Part shown: piece after piece, positions 35,601-44,310 of the stretch
Numbering within the stretch: position 1 is the first letter of the stretch
Layout: the number at the start of each line of letters is the position of its first letter
Origin: Trichothermofontia sichuanensis B231
Lineage (GTDB): Bacteria > Cyanobacteriota > Cyanobacteriia > B231
Assembly: GCF_026240635.1 (NCBI RefSeq)
Contig: NZ_CP110848.1
Location: forward strand, 1,304,501 to 1,368,500
Reading direction: 5' to 3'
DNA length: 64,000 bases
Position numbers and translations under genes: made by a program
Notes under the pieces: model-generated
What the model was told of the DNA's origin: nothing
The model's database searches: none
The model's input: the letters and a program-made list of their open reading frames with translations, nothing else

Positions 35601-36528
35601 GCGGAATTTGAGTTGTGTGGGGGCAGAGCCGTTGGCGGTGACGGATAACCTGAATTTTGGTAGTCCCGAAAAGCCGATCGGCTACTGGCAATTAGCCGAA
35701 GCCTGTCGGGGGCTAGCCGAAGCCTGTCGGGAATTCCAAACCCCGGTTACCGGGGGGAATGTCTCGCTCTATAACGAAACCCTGGATAGCGATGGGACAC
35801 CCCAACCGATCTATCCTACCCCAGTGGTGGGCATGGTGGGGTTAATTGAGGATTTACAACACACCTGTGGCCAGGGTTGGCAGGCCGAGGGACAGCCGAT
35901 CTACCTGCTCGGTCAACGGCTGGACGCGGCACCTTCTCCCCAAGTCACGCTGGGGGGGTCGGAATATCTGGCGGTGGTACACCATACCGTTGCTGGCCAG
36001 CCGCCGATCGTCGATTTTGAGCGGGAGCGGCGGGTGCAGGCGGTGTGTCGGGCTGGGATTCGTCAGGGCTGGGTGCGATCGGCCCATGATTGTGCCGAGG
36101 GGGGCGTGGCGATCGCCCTGGCCGAAGCCTGTATCGCGGGCCAACGCGGGGCCACAATAGAGGTAGAGATCCCGACCGATGAGGCGCGATCGGGCCGCTG
36201 GGATACCCGCTTGTTTGGGGAAGGGGGTGCTCGCATTCTGGTCGCTGTTGCCCAGGAAGCCCAGGCGGACTGGGAAGCTTATTTAAACACCCATCTAGAG
36301 TCCGATGATTGGCAATGGCTGGGAACTACGGGGGTCGGTTTAGAGAGAACCTCGGTTGCCGGTCAGGATGCTAGGGCCACCCACCCCGACGGGGACAGCG
36401 ATCGCCCGGATGAACCCCAGGCCCAACTGCGGATCAGCCTTGCGGGGGGAGAGACACTCGTGGCCATAGCCGTAACCACCTTAGCCGATTGTTGGGAACA
36501 AGCTATTCCCCGTGCGTTGGAGCGCTGA
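32629..36528 (+). CDS. purL: Phosphoribosylformylglycinamidine synthase subunit PurL, interrupted by an intein
   Basis: Purine synthesis enzyme that makes FGAM from FGAR with ammonia from PurQ. The precursor from ATG 32629 has 1299 residues; without the 482-residue intein it is 817. Motifs: [60 protein letters not shown], then the split [38 protein letters not shown], and in the second half [15 protein letters not shown] and [14 protein letters not shown] Pro/Asp-rich stretch near the C-terminus ([15 protein letters not shown]) is an unusual small insertion. The frame is open upstream to 32491, but [17 protein letters not shown] fits the family start. It is divergent from the membrane HExxH gene. 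Confidence 0.94.
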   Translation: MTAPNPPCSPAAIAAEGLKPEEYDDIVQRLGRHPNRAELGMFGVMWSEHCCYKNSRPLLKQFPTAGDRILVGPGENAGVVDLGDGLRLAFKIESHNHPSAIEPFQGAATGVGGILRDIFTMGARPIALLNSLRFGPLDDARNRRIFQGVVAGISHYGNCLVGSETLIWRDRAGIYFDTIGQFVESRLPQDQVTAAVNPDDKIEVLSMDPNTQAATWQPLRRLFRQQTTALLQIKTALGRQITVTPDHPTLVWAEDRWQTRPAHTLQVGDMLPILRSWPQSPPQQPESIQIDLLEVLTQDASTQPATYVALPDDWQIPDGVRQALLAQEPSAEKRHRYLHRAYLPLAHFLEIEALLGVKRSDLTLYRASGKANYMKAVVTVDCRFARFLGYYLAEGCVSENGNTYKIIVTFALHEGEYVEDVAAAFKDLGLKPCIERRQSSIAVYATSWLLGYLLKTVWRCGASAADKALPDIFFQWPSALRYETLKGLMRGDGSFSTQTNGSHAKVTFATISHKLFEQTLTLLQERGIMPSIHQRPACTREIGGRSVDGQSLWLLEIQNIRDLTALGEIFGQERNAQLATALDKYQGDRYSFPRYKDLGGVALVKIADIQPLTVDSQPVYDIEVANTHLFITTSGLVTHNCVGVPTVGGEVYFDRAYSGNPLVNVMALGLMETPEIVKSGAAGVGNPVLYVGSTTGRDGMGGASFASAELTDASMDDRPAVQVGDPFLEKSLIEACLEAFKTGAVIAAQDMGAAGITCSTSEMAAKGGVGIDVDLDKIPVRETGMVPYEYLLSESQERMLFVAQAGREAELIDIFQRWGLQAVVAGTVIAEPVVRIRFQGGIAAEIPALALAENTPIYHRELLSEPPAYAQQAWQWDESQLPPCDRQGIILPSQPDRSLSWNEILLRLLASPTIASKRWIYRQYDHQVQNNTVILPGGADAAVVRLRPQGQELQGVTTPTTRGVAATVDCNARYVYLNPYEGAKAVVAEAARNLSCVGAEPLAVTDNLNFGSPEKPIGYWQLAEACRGLAEACREFQTPVTGGNVSLYNETLDSDGTPQPIYPTPVVGMVGLIEDLQHTCGQGWQAEGQPIYLLGQRLDAAPSPQVTLGGSEYLAVVHHTVAGQPPIVDFERERRVQAVCRAGIRQGWVRSAHDCAEGGVAIALAEACIAGQRGATIEVEIPTDEARSGRWDTRLFGEGGARILVAVAQEAQADWEAYLNTHLESDDWQWLGTTGVGLERTSVAGQDARATHPDGDSDRPDEPQAQLRISLAGGETLVAIAVTTLADCWEQAIPRALER
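33103..34548 (+). mobile_element. PurL intein with LAGLIDADG endonuclease (482 residues)
   Basis: Starts with Cys ([15 protein letters not shown]) right after the host Asn of HYGN and ends [12 protein letters not shown] then VTHN; the +1 residue is the host Cys of CVGVPT. Block B is [13 protein letters not shown] (T-x-x-H). Two LAGLIDADG-type motifs are present, [15 protein letters not shown] (about residue 225) and [13 protein letters not shown] (about 327), each with its acidic residue, so the homing endonuclease may be active. At 482 residues it is a full-size intein. All splicing residues (Cys1, block B Thr/His, penultimate His, Asn, Cys+1) are visible. Confidence 0.92.
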
Positions 36529-36665
36529 TGTCTCCGGGGAAGCTGTTCGCGGCCAAGACCAGTGAGCGTCAGGCCAATCCAAGGAGGCTGCGGGCAACAG
36601 CGATTTTCATCCCAGATGCAAATTTTGAGTGCATAGTTGAGAGTGCAGACATTGAGGGTTCAACC

Positions 36666-37295
36666 ATGAAAAACCAACAGGCCGTCGTGTTAGGCGCGAT
36701 CGCCGTCCTGGGACTAACGGGAACACTCGTACTGGCCCGTCCCTTTGGCAATTGGCGCGATCACTTTATGGCCCAATCACCGACGCCATCCTCCCCCACG
36801 GCGACGATGCAGCATTCCATGCCCGTTAGCAGCGAGTTTGACTACCTGGCCCAGATGATTCCCCACCACCAGGAGGCGATCGCGACTGCCCAGATCATTC
36901 TGCAGCGCAGTCGCCGCCCAGAGATGCAAGCCTTTGCCCGCCAGATTATTGCGGTGCAAAGTGCTGAAATTGAGCAAATGCAGGACTGGCTGAAGACCTG
37001 GTATCCCGATCGCGATGCCAGTGTTACCTACCAGCCGATGATGCGCGATCTCAGCCAACTGGAAGGGGATGCCCTGGATCAAACCTTTCTGCAAGATATG
37101 ATTGGCCACCACATGGGGGCGGTGATGATGTCGCAAATGCTCCTGAACCATAATCTGGTGCAACACCCGCCGGTCCAATCCTTTGCCCAGAACATTGCCA
37201 CGACTCAACGCCAGGAGATCCACCAGATGCAAGCCTGGTTGCTGGCCTGGTTTGGCGATCGCCAGCCGATGGGTCGGATGCATCATGGCTCTTAA
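36666..37295 (+). CDS. DUF305 family protein
   Basis: Protein of 209 residues with an N-terminal membrane anchor or uncleaved signal (AVVLGAIAVLGLTGTLVLA) and an extracytoplasmic ferritin-like helical domain made of two similar halves: YLAQMIPHHQEAIATAQIIL followed by FLQDMIGHHMGAVMMSQMLL. Both halves keep the M-I-x-H-H pattern that defines DUF305; the His and Met residues suggest metal (for example copper) binding, which is a guess. ATG 36666 is chosen because it gives the signal segment; the frame is open to 36489 inside purL. It may be co-transcribed with purL (137-base gap). Confidence 0.85.
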   Translation: MKNQQAVVLGAIAVLGLTGTLVLARPFGNWRDHFMAQSPTPSSPTATMQHSMPVSSEFDYLAQMIPHHQEAIATAQIILQRSRRPEMQAFARQIIAVQSAEIEQMQDWLKTWYPDRDASVTYQPMMRDLSQLEGDALDQTFLQDMIGHHMGAVMMSQMLLNHNLVQHPPVQSFAQNIATTQRQEIHQMQAWLLAWFGDRQPMGRMHHGS

Positions 37296-37377
37296 GAACT
37301 GAACAGTCACTGGGATTGCGGCTCCCGGAGCGCCCAATGTAAAGGTTTATACTAAAAATAAGACTGGGATAGAATTC

Positions 37378-39372
37378 ATGGCGATCGAATTTGGACGCGA
37401 CCTGTGTGGCTACCTGGAAACGGCGGAAAAGCGGGAATGGTTAGTCACCAACGGGATTGGCGGATATGCTTGTGGCACGGTGGCGGGGTTGCCTACCCGC
37501 CGCTACCACGGCCTCCTGATCGCAGCCCTCGATCCACCTGTCGGGCGCACGCTTTTGGTGAGCACCATTGATGAAACCGCCCACTACAACGGTCGTATCT
37601 ATCCCCTTTCCACCTATCGCTGGTGCAATGGCGTGGTTAACCCCACGGGCTACCGCCACATTGAGCGATTTCGCCTGGAAGGCACGACCCCGGTTTGGAG
37701 TTATGCGATCGCCGATGCCCTCGTGGAAAAGCGCATCTGGATGCAACCGGGGGCCAACACCACCTACGTCCAGTATCACCTGCACCGCAGTACCCAACCC
37801 CTGACCCTCTGGTTGAAGGTACTGGTAAACTACCGGGACCACCACCACCATACCCAGGGCTGGGGCTGGCACATGCAGGTTACGGCGGTTCCCCAGGGGA
37901 TTAAGGTCCAAGCCTATTCCGACGCACTGCCTTTTTATCTCCTCAGCCAGGAGGCCGAAAGTACCACGGCTCATGATTGGTATTACGGCTTTGATCTGGC
38001 GCGGGAACGCGATCGCGGGTTGGACGATCGCGACGACCACCTGCACGCCGCCACGATGATGATGACCCTCACCCCAGGGCAGTCGCTTACCCTGGTGGCC
38101 AGCACCCAAAGTAACCCGAACCTGGTGGGGGATGTGGCCCTACAACAGCGGCAGGCATACGAACGCAAGCTCATTAACATTTGGAAAGCCGATCACCGCA
38201 CGGATGTTGAGGGAACACCGGCTTGGATACAGCACCTGCTCTTGGCGGCTGATCAATTCATTGTCAATCGCCGGACTACCAAACGCCCCGCGGGCAAAAC
38301 CATTATTGCTGGGTATCCCTGGTTTAGTGACTGGGGCCGGGATACTATGATCAGTTTACCGGGGTTAACCCTGGCCACGGGACGTCCGGAGATTGCGCGG
38401 GCGATTTTGCAAACCTTTGCGGATTATGTGGATCAGGGAATGGTGCCCAATCGCTTCCCTGATGCGGGGGAAGTGCCGGAGTACAATACCGTTGATGCGA
38501 CCCTATGGTACTTCGAGGCCATCCGCGCCTACTACCGGGCAACCCATGATGAAGCCCTGCTGCGGGAACTTTTCCCCGTCCTCGCGGATATTATTGACTG
38601 GCACTGTCGGGGGACCCGTTATGGCATCCACCTCGACCCCAGTGATGGGCTTCTCTATGCTGGCGAGCCAGGGGTGCAACTCACTTGGATGGATGCCAAG
38701 GTGGGGGACTGGGTCGTTACGCCCCGGATTGGGAAGCCGGTGGAAGTCAATGCCCTCTGGTATAACGCGTTGCGGGCATTGGCTCAATTTGCCCGCCTGA
38801 TTGGCAAGCCCTATCAGGAGTACGAGGCGATGGCCGATCGCACCGCAGCCCGCTTTTCCCGCTTCTGGAATGAATCCCTGGGCTACTGCTACGATGTGCT
38901 AGATGGCCCTGACGGCCCCGATGCGGCCCTGCGGCCTAATCAGATCCTGGCGGTTGCCCTAACCGACAGTCCCCTAACCCCAGAGCAACAACGTCAGGTG
39001 GTGGAAGTCTGTGGCCGGGAGTTGCTGACCTCCCACGGGTTGCGATCGCTGGCCTCCAGCGACCCCCGCTACCAGGGCCACTACGGGGGGCCAGTCCAGC
39101 AACGGGATGCCGCCTATCACCAGGGTACGGTTTGGGGCTGGTTATTGGGTCCCTTCGTCATTGCCCACCTGCGGGTTTTCCAAAATCCTACCCAAGCCCG
39201 TGAATTCCTCGAACCAATGGCCTATCATCTCCAAGCTCACGGTCTGGGGAGTTGCAGCGAAATTTTTGACGGCGACGCCCCCATGACCCCCCACGGCTGC
39301 ATTGCTCAAGCCTGGACCGTTGCTGAAATCCTCCGGGCCTGGACCCTCATCCAGCAACACACAACGAGTTAA
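37378..39372 (+). CDS. Glycogen debranching enzyme (amylo-alpha-1,6-glucosidase family)
   Basis: Protein of 664 residues that should remove alpha-1,6 branches of glycogen. The N-terminal GDE domain (residues 1-260) has EWLVTNGIGGYACGTVAGLP and RRYHGLLIAALDPP. The C-terminal (alpha/alpha)6 barrel carries YPWFSDWGRDTMISLPGLTL near residue 315, with the likely catalytic Asp, GLLYAGEPGVQLTWMDAKVG near 425, and EIFDGDAPMTPHGCIAQAW near 630. This is the bacterial/archaeal type, distinct from GlgX isoamylase. ATG 37378 begins MAIEFGRDLCGYLETAEKRE. The TATAGTCA-type repeat starts 5 bases after its stop and may act as its terminator. Confidence 0.9.
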   Translation: MAIEFGRDLCGYLETAEKREWLVTNGIGGYACGTVAGLPTRRYHGLLIAALDPPVGRTLLVSTIDETAHYNGRIYPLSTYRWCNGVVNPTGYRHIERFRLEGTTPVWSYAIADALVEKRIWMQPGANTTYVQYHLHRSTQPLTLWLKVLVNYRDHHHHTQGWGWHMQVTAVPQGIKVQAYSDALPFYLLSQEAESTTAHDWYYGFDLARERDRGLDDRDDHLHAATMMMTLTPGQSLTLVASTQSNPNLVGDVALQQRQAYERKLINIWKADHRTDVEGTPAWIQHLLLAADQFIVNRRTTKRPAGKTIIAGYPWFSDWGRDTMISLPGLTLATGRPEIARAILQTFADYVDQGMVPNRFPDAGEVPEYNTVDATLWYFEAIRAYYRATHDEALLRELFPVLADIIDWHCRGTRYGIHLDPSDGLLYAGEPGVQLTWMDAKVGDWVVTPRIGKPVEVNALWYNALRALAQFARLIGKPYQEYEAMADRTAARFSRFWNESLGYCYDVLDGPDGPDAALRPNQILAVALTDSPLTPEQQRQVVEVCGRELLTSHGLRSLASSDPRYQGHYGGPVQQRDAAYHQGTVWGWLLGPFVIAHLRVFQNPTQAREFLEPMAYHLQAHGLGSCSEIFDGDAPMTPHGCIAQAWTVAEILRAWTLIQQHTTS

Positions 39373-39376
39373 GTTT

Positions 39377-39483
39377 TATGGTCAATCTAAATAAGAACGA
39401 TACAGTTTTTCACTCCCCTCTCCCGCTCTGGGAGAGGGGCTGGGGGTGAGGGCGCTGTTTCAGCCTAAATGGCAATGACTATA
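39377..39483 (-). repeat. MITE-like repeat, copy 4
   Basis: In reverse orientation: TATGGTCAATCTAAATAAG at the left, CTAAATGGCAATGACTATA at the right, and CCCCTCTCCC-GCTCT-GGGAGAGGGG between. It is almost identical in size and arrangement to the copy at 42446 on the other strand. Confidence 0.78.
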
Positions 39484-39756
39484 GTCCTATGGGCTTGGTT
39501 TTGAAGGCTTAGCTTTGAGTTCCTTTGCCCTCACCCTCAGCCCCCTTAGCCCTCTGCAGGCGGCGGTAGCCCCGGCCCTCCCGCACGAACGGGGGGTGGG
39601 GCGAGGGGAGCCAGATCGGTTCTCCCTCTCCCGATTTGGGTGCAGGGGTTAGGAGATCAGGGCAATCCTCTGGAACCCAAGGGGGTGGCTGGTGTCTGCC
39701 ACGATCGCCTCCCCGGTATATAATCAACGCTTCTGAGTGCTATTGCCCTGGTTTTC
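39484..39756. other. Intergenic region upstream of the CCA-adding enzyme gene
   Basis: 270 bases containing another C/T-rich block (39530-39620). No gene seen. Promoter elements for the following gene are expected near 39700-39740, but none stands out. Confidence 0.35.
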
Positions 39757-41088
39757 ATGTCTGTGTCCTGCGAACGCTCTCCCACGCTCTTATCCCCCCA
39801 GACATGGCCCTTTAGCCTGTCGGCACTGCCCAACACGGCGGTGTTAGTGGGGGGAGCCGTGCGGGATGCGCTGCTGGGGCGAGATATGGGTTATCTGGAT
39901 CTGGATTTTGTCCTGCCCGATCGCGCAGTCGAAGTGGCTCGTCAATTAGCGCACCAGTATCGGGCGGGGTTTGTGGTTCTGGATGCGACTCGCCAGATTG
40001 CCCGGGTTGTCTTTGCCCAGGCCACGGTTGACTTTGCCCAGCAAGAAGGGGAGTCGCTAGAAGCCGATCTCCGGCGGCGGGATTTTACGGTCAATGCGAT
40101 CGCCTATAACCCCCACACCCAAACCTTGATCGATCCCCTGAATGGTTGTCAAGACATTCAACAACATCAGCTTCGCATGGTGGCGATCGCCAACCTTCAG
40201 GCGGATCCCCTGCGAGTCCTGCGGGCCTATCGTCAGGCGGCGCAACTGGGATTTACGATCGCCCCCCCAACCCAAGCCGCCCTAAGCCAGTCTGCTCCCC
40301 TATTGCAACAGGTTGCCGCCGAACGGATACAAACCGAGCTTAATTACTTGCTGAACCATCCCAACGGCGGGGATTGGCTGGTGCGGGCTTGGCAGGATGG
40401 TGTTCTGACCCAGGTGATCCCCCTGCCGATTGCCCAGCCGCAGATCGACCATTTGCAAGCCATTGCCCCCACCCTTAGCCGTTTAGCCGCAAGCGGTGTC
40501 GATCTGCGATCGTCTCTTGCCACCCCCCTACGAGAAACGGAAAAACCAGGCAGTTATCGGGGAACTGATCCGCGATCGCAAAGTTGGCTCGGTATCGTGC
40601 GCCTAACGAGCCTACTGCTGCCCACCCAGCCTCTGAGCGTCACCCCGGATCACTTGGATGCCGTGGCGATCGCCCTCAATCAACTGAAGTACAGTCGTGC
40701 AGTCAGTCGGGCAGTGCTTCTGATTCTGCAAACCCTCCCCAGCCTTGTCGCAGTTCCTGAGACCATTCGCTCGCAATATCTATTATTTCGGGAGGTTGAT
40801 GGTGCGTTCCCGGCCCTGGCCGTCGTCGCCTTAGCCGCCGGTTGCCCCCTAGCCGCGATCGCGCCCCTGATCCAGCGGTTTCTAGACCCCAGCGATCGCG
40901 TGGCCCATCCCCTCCCCCTCCTGAGTGGCCGCGACCTCATGCACCATCTAGGCTTGCAACCCGGTCCTCAGGTGGGTCACCTGCTCACCGAACTTCAGGT
41001 CGCCCAAGCCGAAGCCAGAATCCACACCCCCGCCGAAGCCTTAACCTGGGCGATGCAATACTGGCAGCAGTTCTTGACGCAGGACTAA
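39757..41088 (+). CDS. cca: CCA tRNA nucleotidyltransferase / poly(A) polymerase family protein
   Basis: Class II nucleotidyltransferase of 443 residues, which adds CCA (or only CC or A) to tRNA 3' ends. The head domain shows VLVGGAVRDALLGRDMGYLD and then DLDFVLPDRAVEVA (the two catalytic Asps in D-x-D), ADLRRRDFTVNAIAYNP, IDPLNGCQDIQQHQLRMVAI, and DPLRVLRAYRQAAQLGFTI. The body is helical and longer than in the shortest homologues. Some cyanobacteria split CC-adding and A-adding activity between two proteins, and the sequence alone does not settle which this is. ATG 39757. Confidence 0.88.
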   Translation: MSVSCERSPTLLSPQTWPFSLSALPNTAVLVGGAVRDALLGRDMGYLDLDFVLPDRAVEVARQLAHQYRAGFVVLDATRQIARVVFAQATVDFAQQEGESLEADLRRRDFTVNAIAYNPHTQTLIDPLNGCQDIQQHQLRMVAIANLQADPLRVLRAYRQAAQLGFTIAPPTQAALSQSAPLLQQVAAERIQTELNYLLNHPNGGDWLVRAWQDGVLTQVIPLPIAQPQIDHLQAIAPTLSRLAASGVDLRSSLATPLRETEKPGSYRGTDPRSQSWLGIVRLTSLLLPTQPLSVTPDHLDAVAIALNQLKYSRAVSRAVLLILQTLPSLVAVPETIRSQYLLFREVDGAFPALAVVALAAGCPLAAIAPLIQRFLDPSDRVAHPLPLLSGRDLMHHLGLQPGPQVGHLLTELQVAQAEARIHTPAEALTWAMQYWQQFLTQD

Positions 41089-41190
41089 CCCGTAAAATCA
41101 GGCAAAATAGGGATATGACGTGCCGTGATGGTGACGGTGTGCTAGCGTTCGTCAACGTCGCCGTCGGGAAATCACCCCTAGAGTCGCCCT

Positions 41191-42420
41191 GTGTTAACCC
41201 AAATTAAAACCCTGGCTGCGGAATTTGCACCGCGTCTGATCGAAATTCGTCGTCATCTCCATAGTCACCCGGAACTCAGCGGGCAGGAATATCAGACTGC
41301 CGCCTATGTGGCAGGGGTCTTGTCTTCCTGTGGCCTCCAGGTGCGGGAGGCGGTGGGAAAAACGGGGGTGGTCGGAGAGTTGAAGCGGGGGGAATGCCCG
41401 CCCCAGTGGCTAGCGATCCGGACGGATATGGATGCGCTCCCGATTACGGAACAGACGGGCCTCGACTTCAGTTCGCGGCAAACGGGGGTGATGCACGCCT
41501 GTGGTCACGATGTGCATACAACGGTCGGGCTGGGCACGGCAATGGTGCTGGCGAGCTTGGGGGAGCAGTTTGCCGGTGCCGTACGCTTTTTGTTCCAACC
41601 GGCGGAGGAAATCGCCCAAGGAGCGGGCTGGATGGTGGCGGATGGGGTGATGCAGTCGGTGGCAGCGATCTTGTCCTTACATGTGTTCCCCAGTATCCCC
41701 GCCGGGACGATCGGCATTCGCTATGGGGCACTGACGGCGGCAGCCGATGATCTGGAATTGACCATTATTGGCGAATCGGGACATGGCGCTCGTCCCCATG
41801 AGGCGATCGATGCCATCTGGATTGCCTCCCAGGTGATCACCAGTTTGCAGCAGGCTATCAGTCGGACCCAAAATCCCCTGCGCCCGGTAGTCTTAACTAT
41901 TGGCAAAATCAGCGGTGGACGGGCACCCAATGTCATTGCCGATAAGGTCGAAATGGTGGGGACGGTGCGATCGCTCCATCCCGAAACCCACGCCCAACTG
42001 CCCGCCTGGATCGAACAGATCGTCGCGAGTGTGTGCCAGTCCTATGGTGCCCGCTATGAGTTGCACTATCGGCGGGGAGTACCCTCAGTACAGAATGATC
42101 CCCTGTTGACCCAACTGTTGGAGTCAGCCGCCAAGGATGCCTGGGGACCCGATCAGGTGCAGGTATTGCTCGAACCCTCCCTCGGCGCCGAGGACTTCGC
42201 CCTGTTTCTGGAACATGCACCGGGGACAATGTTCCGCTTAGGGGTGGGTTATCCCGATCGACCTAACCATCCCCTGCATCATCCCCAATTTGAAGTCGAT
42301 GAACGGGCGATCGTGACCGGGGTCGTGACTTTAGCCTATACCGCGTGCCAGTATTGGCAACAGCTATTAGCCCATCCGGAGACGAGGCGATCGCGAGAGT
42401 CACGCGACAGCGAGACTTAA
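41191..42420 (+). CDS. M20-family amidohydrolase (N-acyl-amino-acid/hippurate hydrolase type)
   Basis: Zinc-dependent hydrolase of 409 residues. Family motifs: IEIRRHLHSHPELSGQEYQT, AIRTDMDALPITEQTGLDF, MHACGHDVHTTVGLGTAMVL with the conserved Cys and His ligands, FLFQPAEEIAQGAGWMV with the catalytic Glu pair, and a late LEPSLGAEDFALFLEHAPGT. It cleaves N-acyl amino acids, such as hippurate or IAA-amino acid conjugates; the natural substrate is unknown. The start is GTG 41191, as no in-frame ATG lies upstream of the conserved region. It follows the cca gene by 102 bases. Confidence 0.88.
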   Translation: MLTQIKTLAAEFAPRLIEIRRHLHSHPELSGQEYQTAAYVAGVLSSCGLQVREAVGKTGVVGELKRGECPPQWLAIRTDMDALPITEQTGLDFSSRQTGVMHACGHDVHTTVGLGTAMVLASLGEQFAGAVRFLFQPAEEIAQGAGWMVADGVMQSVAAILSLHVFPSIPAGTIGIRYGALTAAADDLELTIIGESGHGARPHEAIDAIWIASQVITSLQQAISRTQNPLRPVVLTIGKISGGRAPNVIADKVEMVGTVRSLHPETHAQLPAWIEQIVASVCQSYGARYELHYRRGVPSVQNDPLLTQLLESAAKDAWGPDQVQVLLEPSLGAEDFALFLEHAPGTMFRLGVGYPDRPNHPLHHPQFEVDERAIVTGVVTLAYTACQYWQQLLAHPETRRSRESRDSET

Positions 42421-42445
42421 CGGCCCGCTTACCAGCCCTGATGAT

Positions 42446-42552
42446 TATAGTCATTGCCATTTAGGCTGAAACAGCACCCTCACCCCCAGCCCCTCTCCCG
42501 CTCTGGGAGAGGGGAGCCAAAAACGGTATCGTTCTTATTTGGATTGACTATA
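42446..42552 (+). repeat. MITE-like repeat, copy 5
   Basis: TATAGTCATTGCCATTTAGG to TTTGGATTGACTATA, 107 bases. The central hairpin is CCCCTCTCCC (42490-42499), loop GCTCT, GGGAGAGGGG (42505-42514). It lies between the convergent M20 amidohydrolase and miaE genes, where it could stop transcription in both directions. Confidence 0.8.
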
Positions 42553-42568
42553 ACTATAGCTCTCACGA

Positions 42569-43168
42569 TTAGCTATGGATTCGGGGTTCAGGATGGAGGG
42601 TAGCCAGGAGATCACTTTCGATCGTAGCCAATTCCACCAACCGCTGATCGACCGTAGCCCGATCGTGGTAGGTCACTGCCAAGGTCCAATAGACACCATA
42701 GTGACGGGCTTCCGAGGCCATGAGGCTCCGATAGAAAGCCGCCAGTTCCAGGTCCGGACAGTGGGCTGCCAGCAGACCTAAGCGTTCATGACTGCGGGCT
42801 TCAATCAAACCAGCAACCAGTAGTGAATCCAGTTGGCGATCGGGTTCCTGGGGCCGGATCTGGGCCTTGAGACCCGCCGCATAGGGGGGAGCCGCTAGGG
42901 GCGCGAGGGGAATCCCCCGTCGCTCCAGCCATTGATTGACCTGCTCAAAATGGCTAAGTTCTTCCTGGGCGATTGTCGTTAAAGTGCGCACCAATTTGGT
43001 GCTGGAGGGGTACCGAAAAATGAGATTTAAGGCGACCCCTGCTGCCTTCCGTTCACAGTGGGAGTGATCAAGCAAGATCGTATCCAAATGGGCGATCGCC
43101 TGCCTCACCCAATCATCCCGGGTAGGCCGTTGTAGAAATTTGATCGTCACCGGTAAAGCCGTCGTCAC
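42569..43168 (-). CDS. miaE: tRNA-(ms2io6A)-hydroxylase
   Basis: Diiron monooxygenase of 199 residues that hydroxylates the isopentenyl group of ms2i6A37 in tRNA. The ferritin-like four-helix ligands appear as LDHSHCERKAAGVALNL, TIAQEELSHFEQVNQWLERR, VAGLIEARSHERLGLLAAHC and SLMASEARHYGVYWTLA, giving the repeated E-x-x-H pattern. The start is GTG 43168, within normal family length. The gene is monocistronic and convergent with the M20 gene. Confidence 0.9.
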   Translation of the reverse strand: MTTALPVTIKFLQRPTRDDWVRQAIAHLDTILLDHSHCERKAAGVALNLIFRYPSSTKLVRTLTTIAQEELSHFEQVNQWLERRGIPLAPLAAPPYAAGLKAQIRPQEPDRQLDSLLVAGLIEARSHERLGLLAAHCPDLELAAFYRSLMASEARHYGVYWTLAVTYHDRATVDQRLVELATIESDLLATLHPEPRIHS

Positions 43169-43546
43169 AAGTCAATTCCACGAGATTACACCAGATTCAC
43201 TTTAAACCCAGTTCGATTTAAGGTTCATGTTCTCTGCCAGAAAAACCCCGTGGGATGGCAGGGAAGAACGGCTGCAACTTAAGGTTCAGGGACCAGTGCC
43301 GGTCGGTAGAGGTCATTCCCACCCCCCTCATCCCCTAACCCTTGCTTGTCAACACCCACAGTGGCGATCGCCCGCAGCCCTCATTGCCAAGGTGAAAGGA
43401 TGATAGTATCATTGTCCTATGAATTAGACGCGACGTTGATCAGTGATCCTTCCATTCCTTTAACTCAATCAGCAGAGCGTCATTGAGAATCTTTCATCAA
43501 TTTCCTTAACAGAAGACTTGCCAGTCGACAAATTGCAGGTTTCAAT
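43169..43546. other. Intergenic region upstream of lexA
   Basis: About 380 bases between divergent miaE and lexA. AAGGTTCATGTT (43222) and AAGGTTCAGGGA (43280) are short direct repeats. GGATGATAGTATCATTGTCC (43397-43416) is a near-palindrome (GATGATAGTATCAT inside). Otherwise nothing recognised apart from the SOS box at its right end. Confidence 0.4.
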
Positions 43547-43560
43547 GGTACGTGTGTTCT
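43547..43560 (+). promoter_or_regulatory. LexA (SOS) box, exact match to the cyanobacterial consensus
   Basis: GGTACGTGTGTTCT fits the published cyanobacterial LexA site RGTACNNNDGTWCB at every position. It ends 27 bases before the lexA ATG, the right place for autoregulation. It also overlaps the alternative GTG at 43552, which supports the ATG at 43588 as the true start. Confidence 0.75.
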
Positions 43561-43587
43561 GTTTTATGCTCAAAAGCTGGCACTCCC

Positions 43588-44205
43588 ATGAAACCGTTAA
43601 CTAAAGTTCAACAGGAACTATACGACTGGCTTGTCCTCTATATTCAGGAGCATCAGCATCCGCCTTCGATTCGGCAAATGATGGAAGCGATGCATCTGCG
43701 ATCGCCTGCCCCGGTTCAAAGTCGGCTGGAGCATCTACGGGCGAAGGGGTATATTGACTGGACCAAGGGACAGGCCCGTACCCTGCGTCTGTTGCATCAA
43801 CCGGAGCGCGGACTACCCATTCTAGGGGCGATCGCGGCAGGGACGTTAACCGATCCGTTTACGGAGTCGGTGGAGCGATTTGATTTGTCGAGTTTATTTT
43901 TGCAGCCCGGATTTTTTGCCCTGCGGGTGACGGGAGACAGCATGATTGATGCCATGATTGTGGAAGGCGATGTGGCCATCATGCGGCCCGCTACCGATCC
44001 GAAACAGATTAAAAATGGCACGATTGTGGCCGCACGGGTCGACGGTAACGGCACAACGCTCAAGCATTTTCATCGTAAGGGGGGAGTCGTCACCCTTAAA
44101 CCAGCTAATCCTAAATATGCACCGATTAAGGTGGATGCCAATTCTGTAGAGGTTCAGGGTGTGTTGGTTGGGGTTTGGCGGGGCTATGGTCGGGAGTGGT
44201 CTTGA
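43588..44205 (+). CDS. lexA: LexA repressor
   Basis: SOS repressor of 205 residues. The N-terminal winged helix (LTKVQQELYDWLVLYIQEHQ, then PPSIRQMMEAMHLRSPAPVQ) binds the SOS box. The self-cleavage domain keeps the Ala84-Gly85 cleavage site (AIAAGTL), Ser118 in GDSMID and Lys159 in TLKHFHR, so RecA-stimulated autoproteolysis should work. Some cyanobacterial LexA proteins have lost these residues; this one has not. Its own promoter region carries a perfect SOS box. Confidence 0.93.
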   Translation: MKPLTKVQQELYDWLVLYIQEHQHPPSIRQMMEAMHLRSPAPVQSRLEHLRAKGYIDWTKGQARTLRLLHQPERGLPILGAIAAGTLTDPFTESVERFDLSSLFLQPGFFALRVTGDSMIDAMIVEGDVAIMRPATDPKQIKNGTIVAARVDGNGTTLKHFHRKGGVVTLKPANPKYAPIKVDANSVEVQGVLVGVWRGYGREWS

Positions 44206-44310
44206 CACAACCAACCATTAGGGGAGAAGTCAAGCTATTGTGGTTGCATAGCCATGGTCACCCCTCACCCTGAGGAGCACGGGCGAGGTGTCTGTTAGGG
44301 GAAAGGTTGT

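Noticed and set aside
37441-38109. Minus-strand 222-codon frame opposite the debranching enzyme
   Set aside because: Antisense shadow of a conserved enzyme gene without ribosome site or family pattern.
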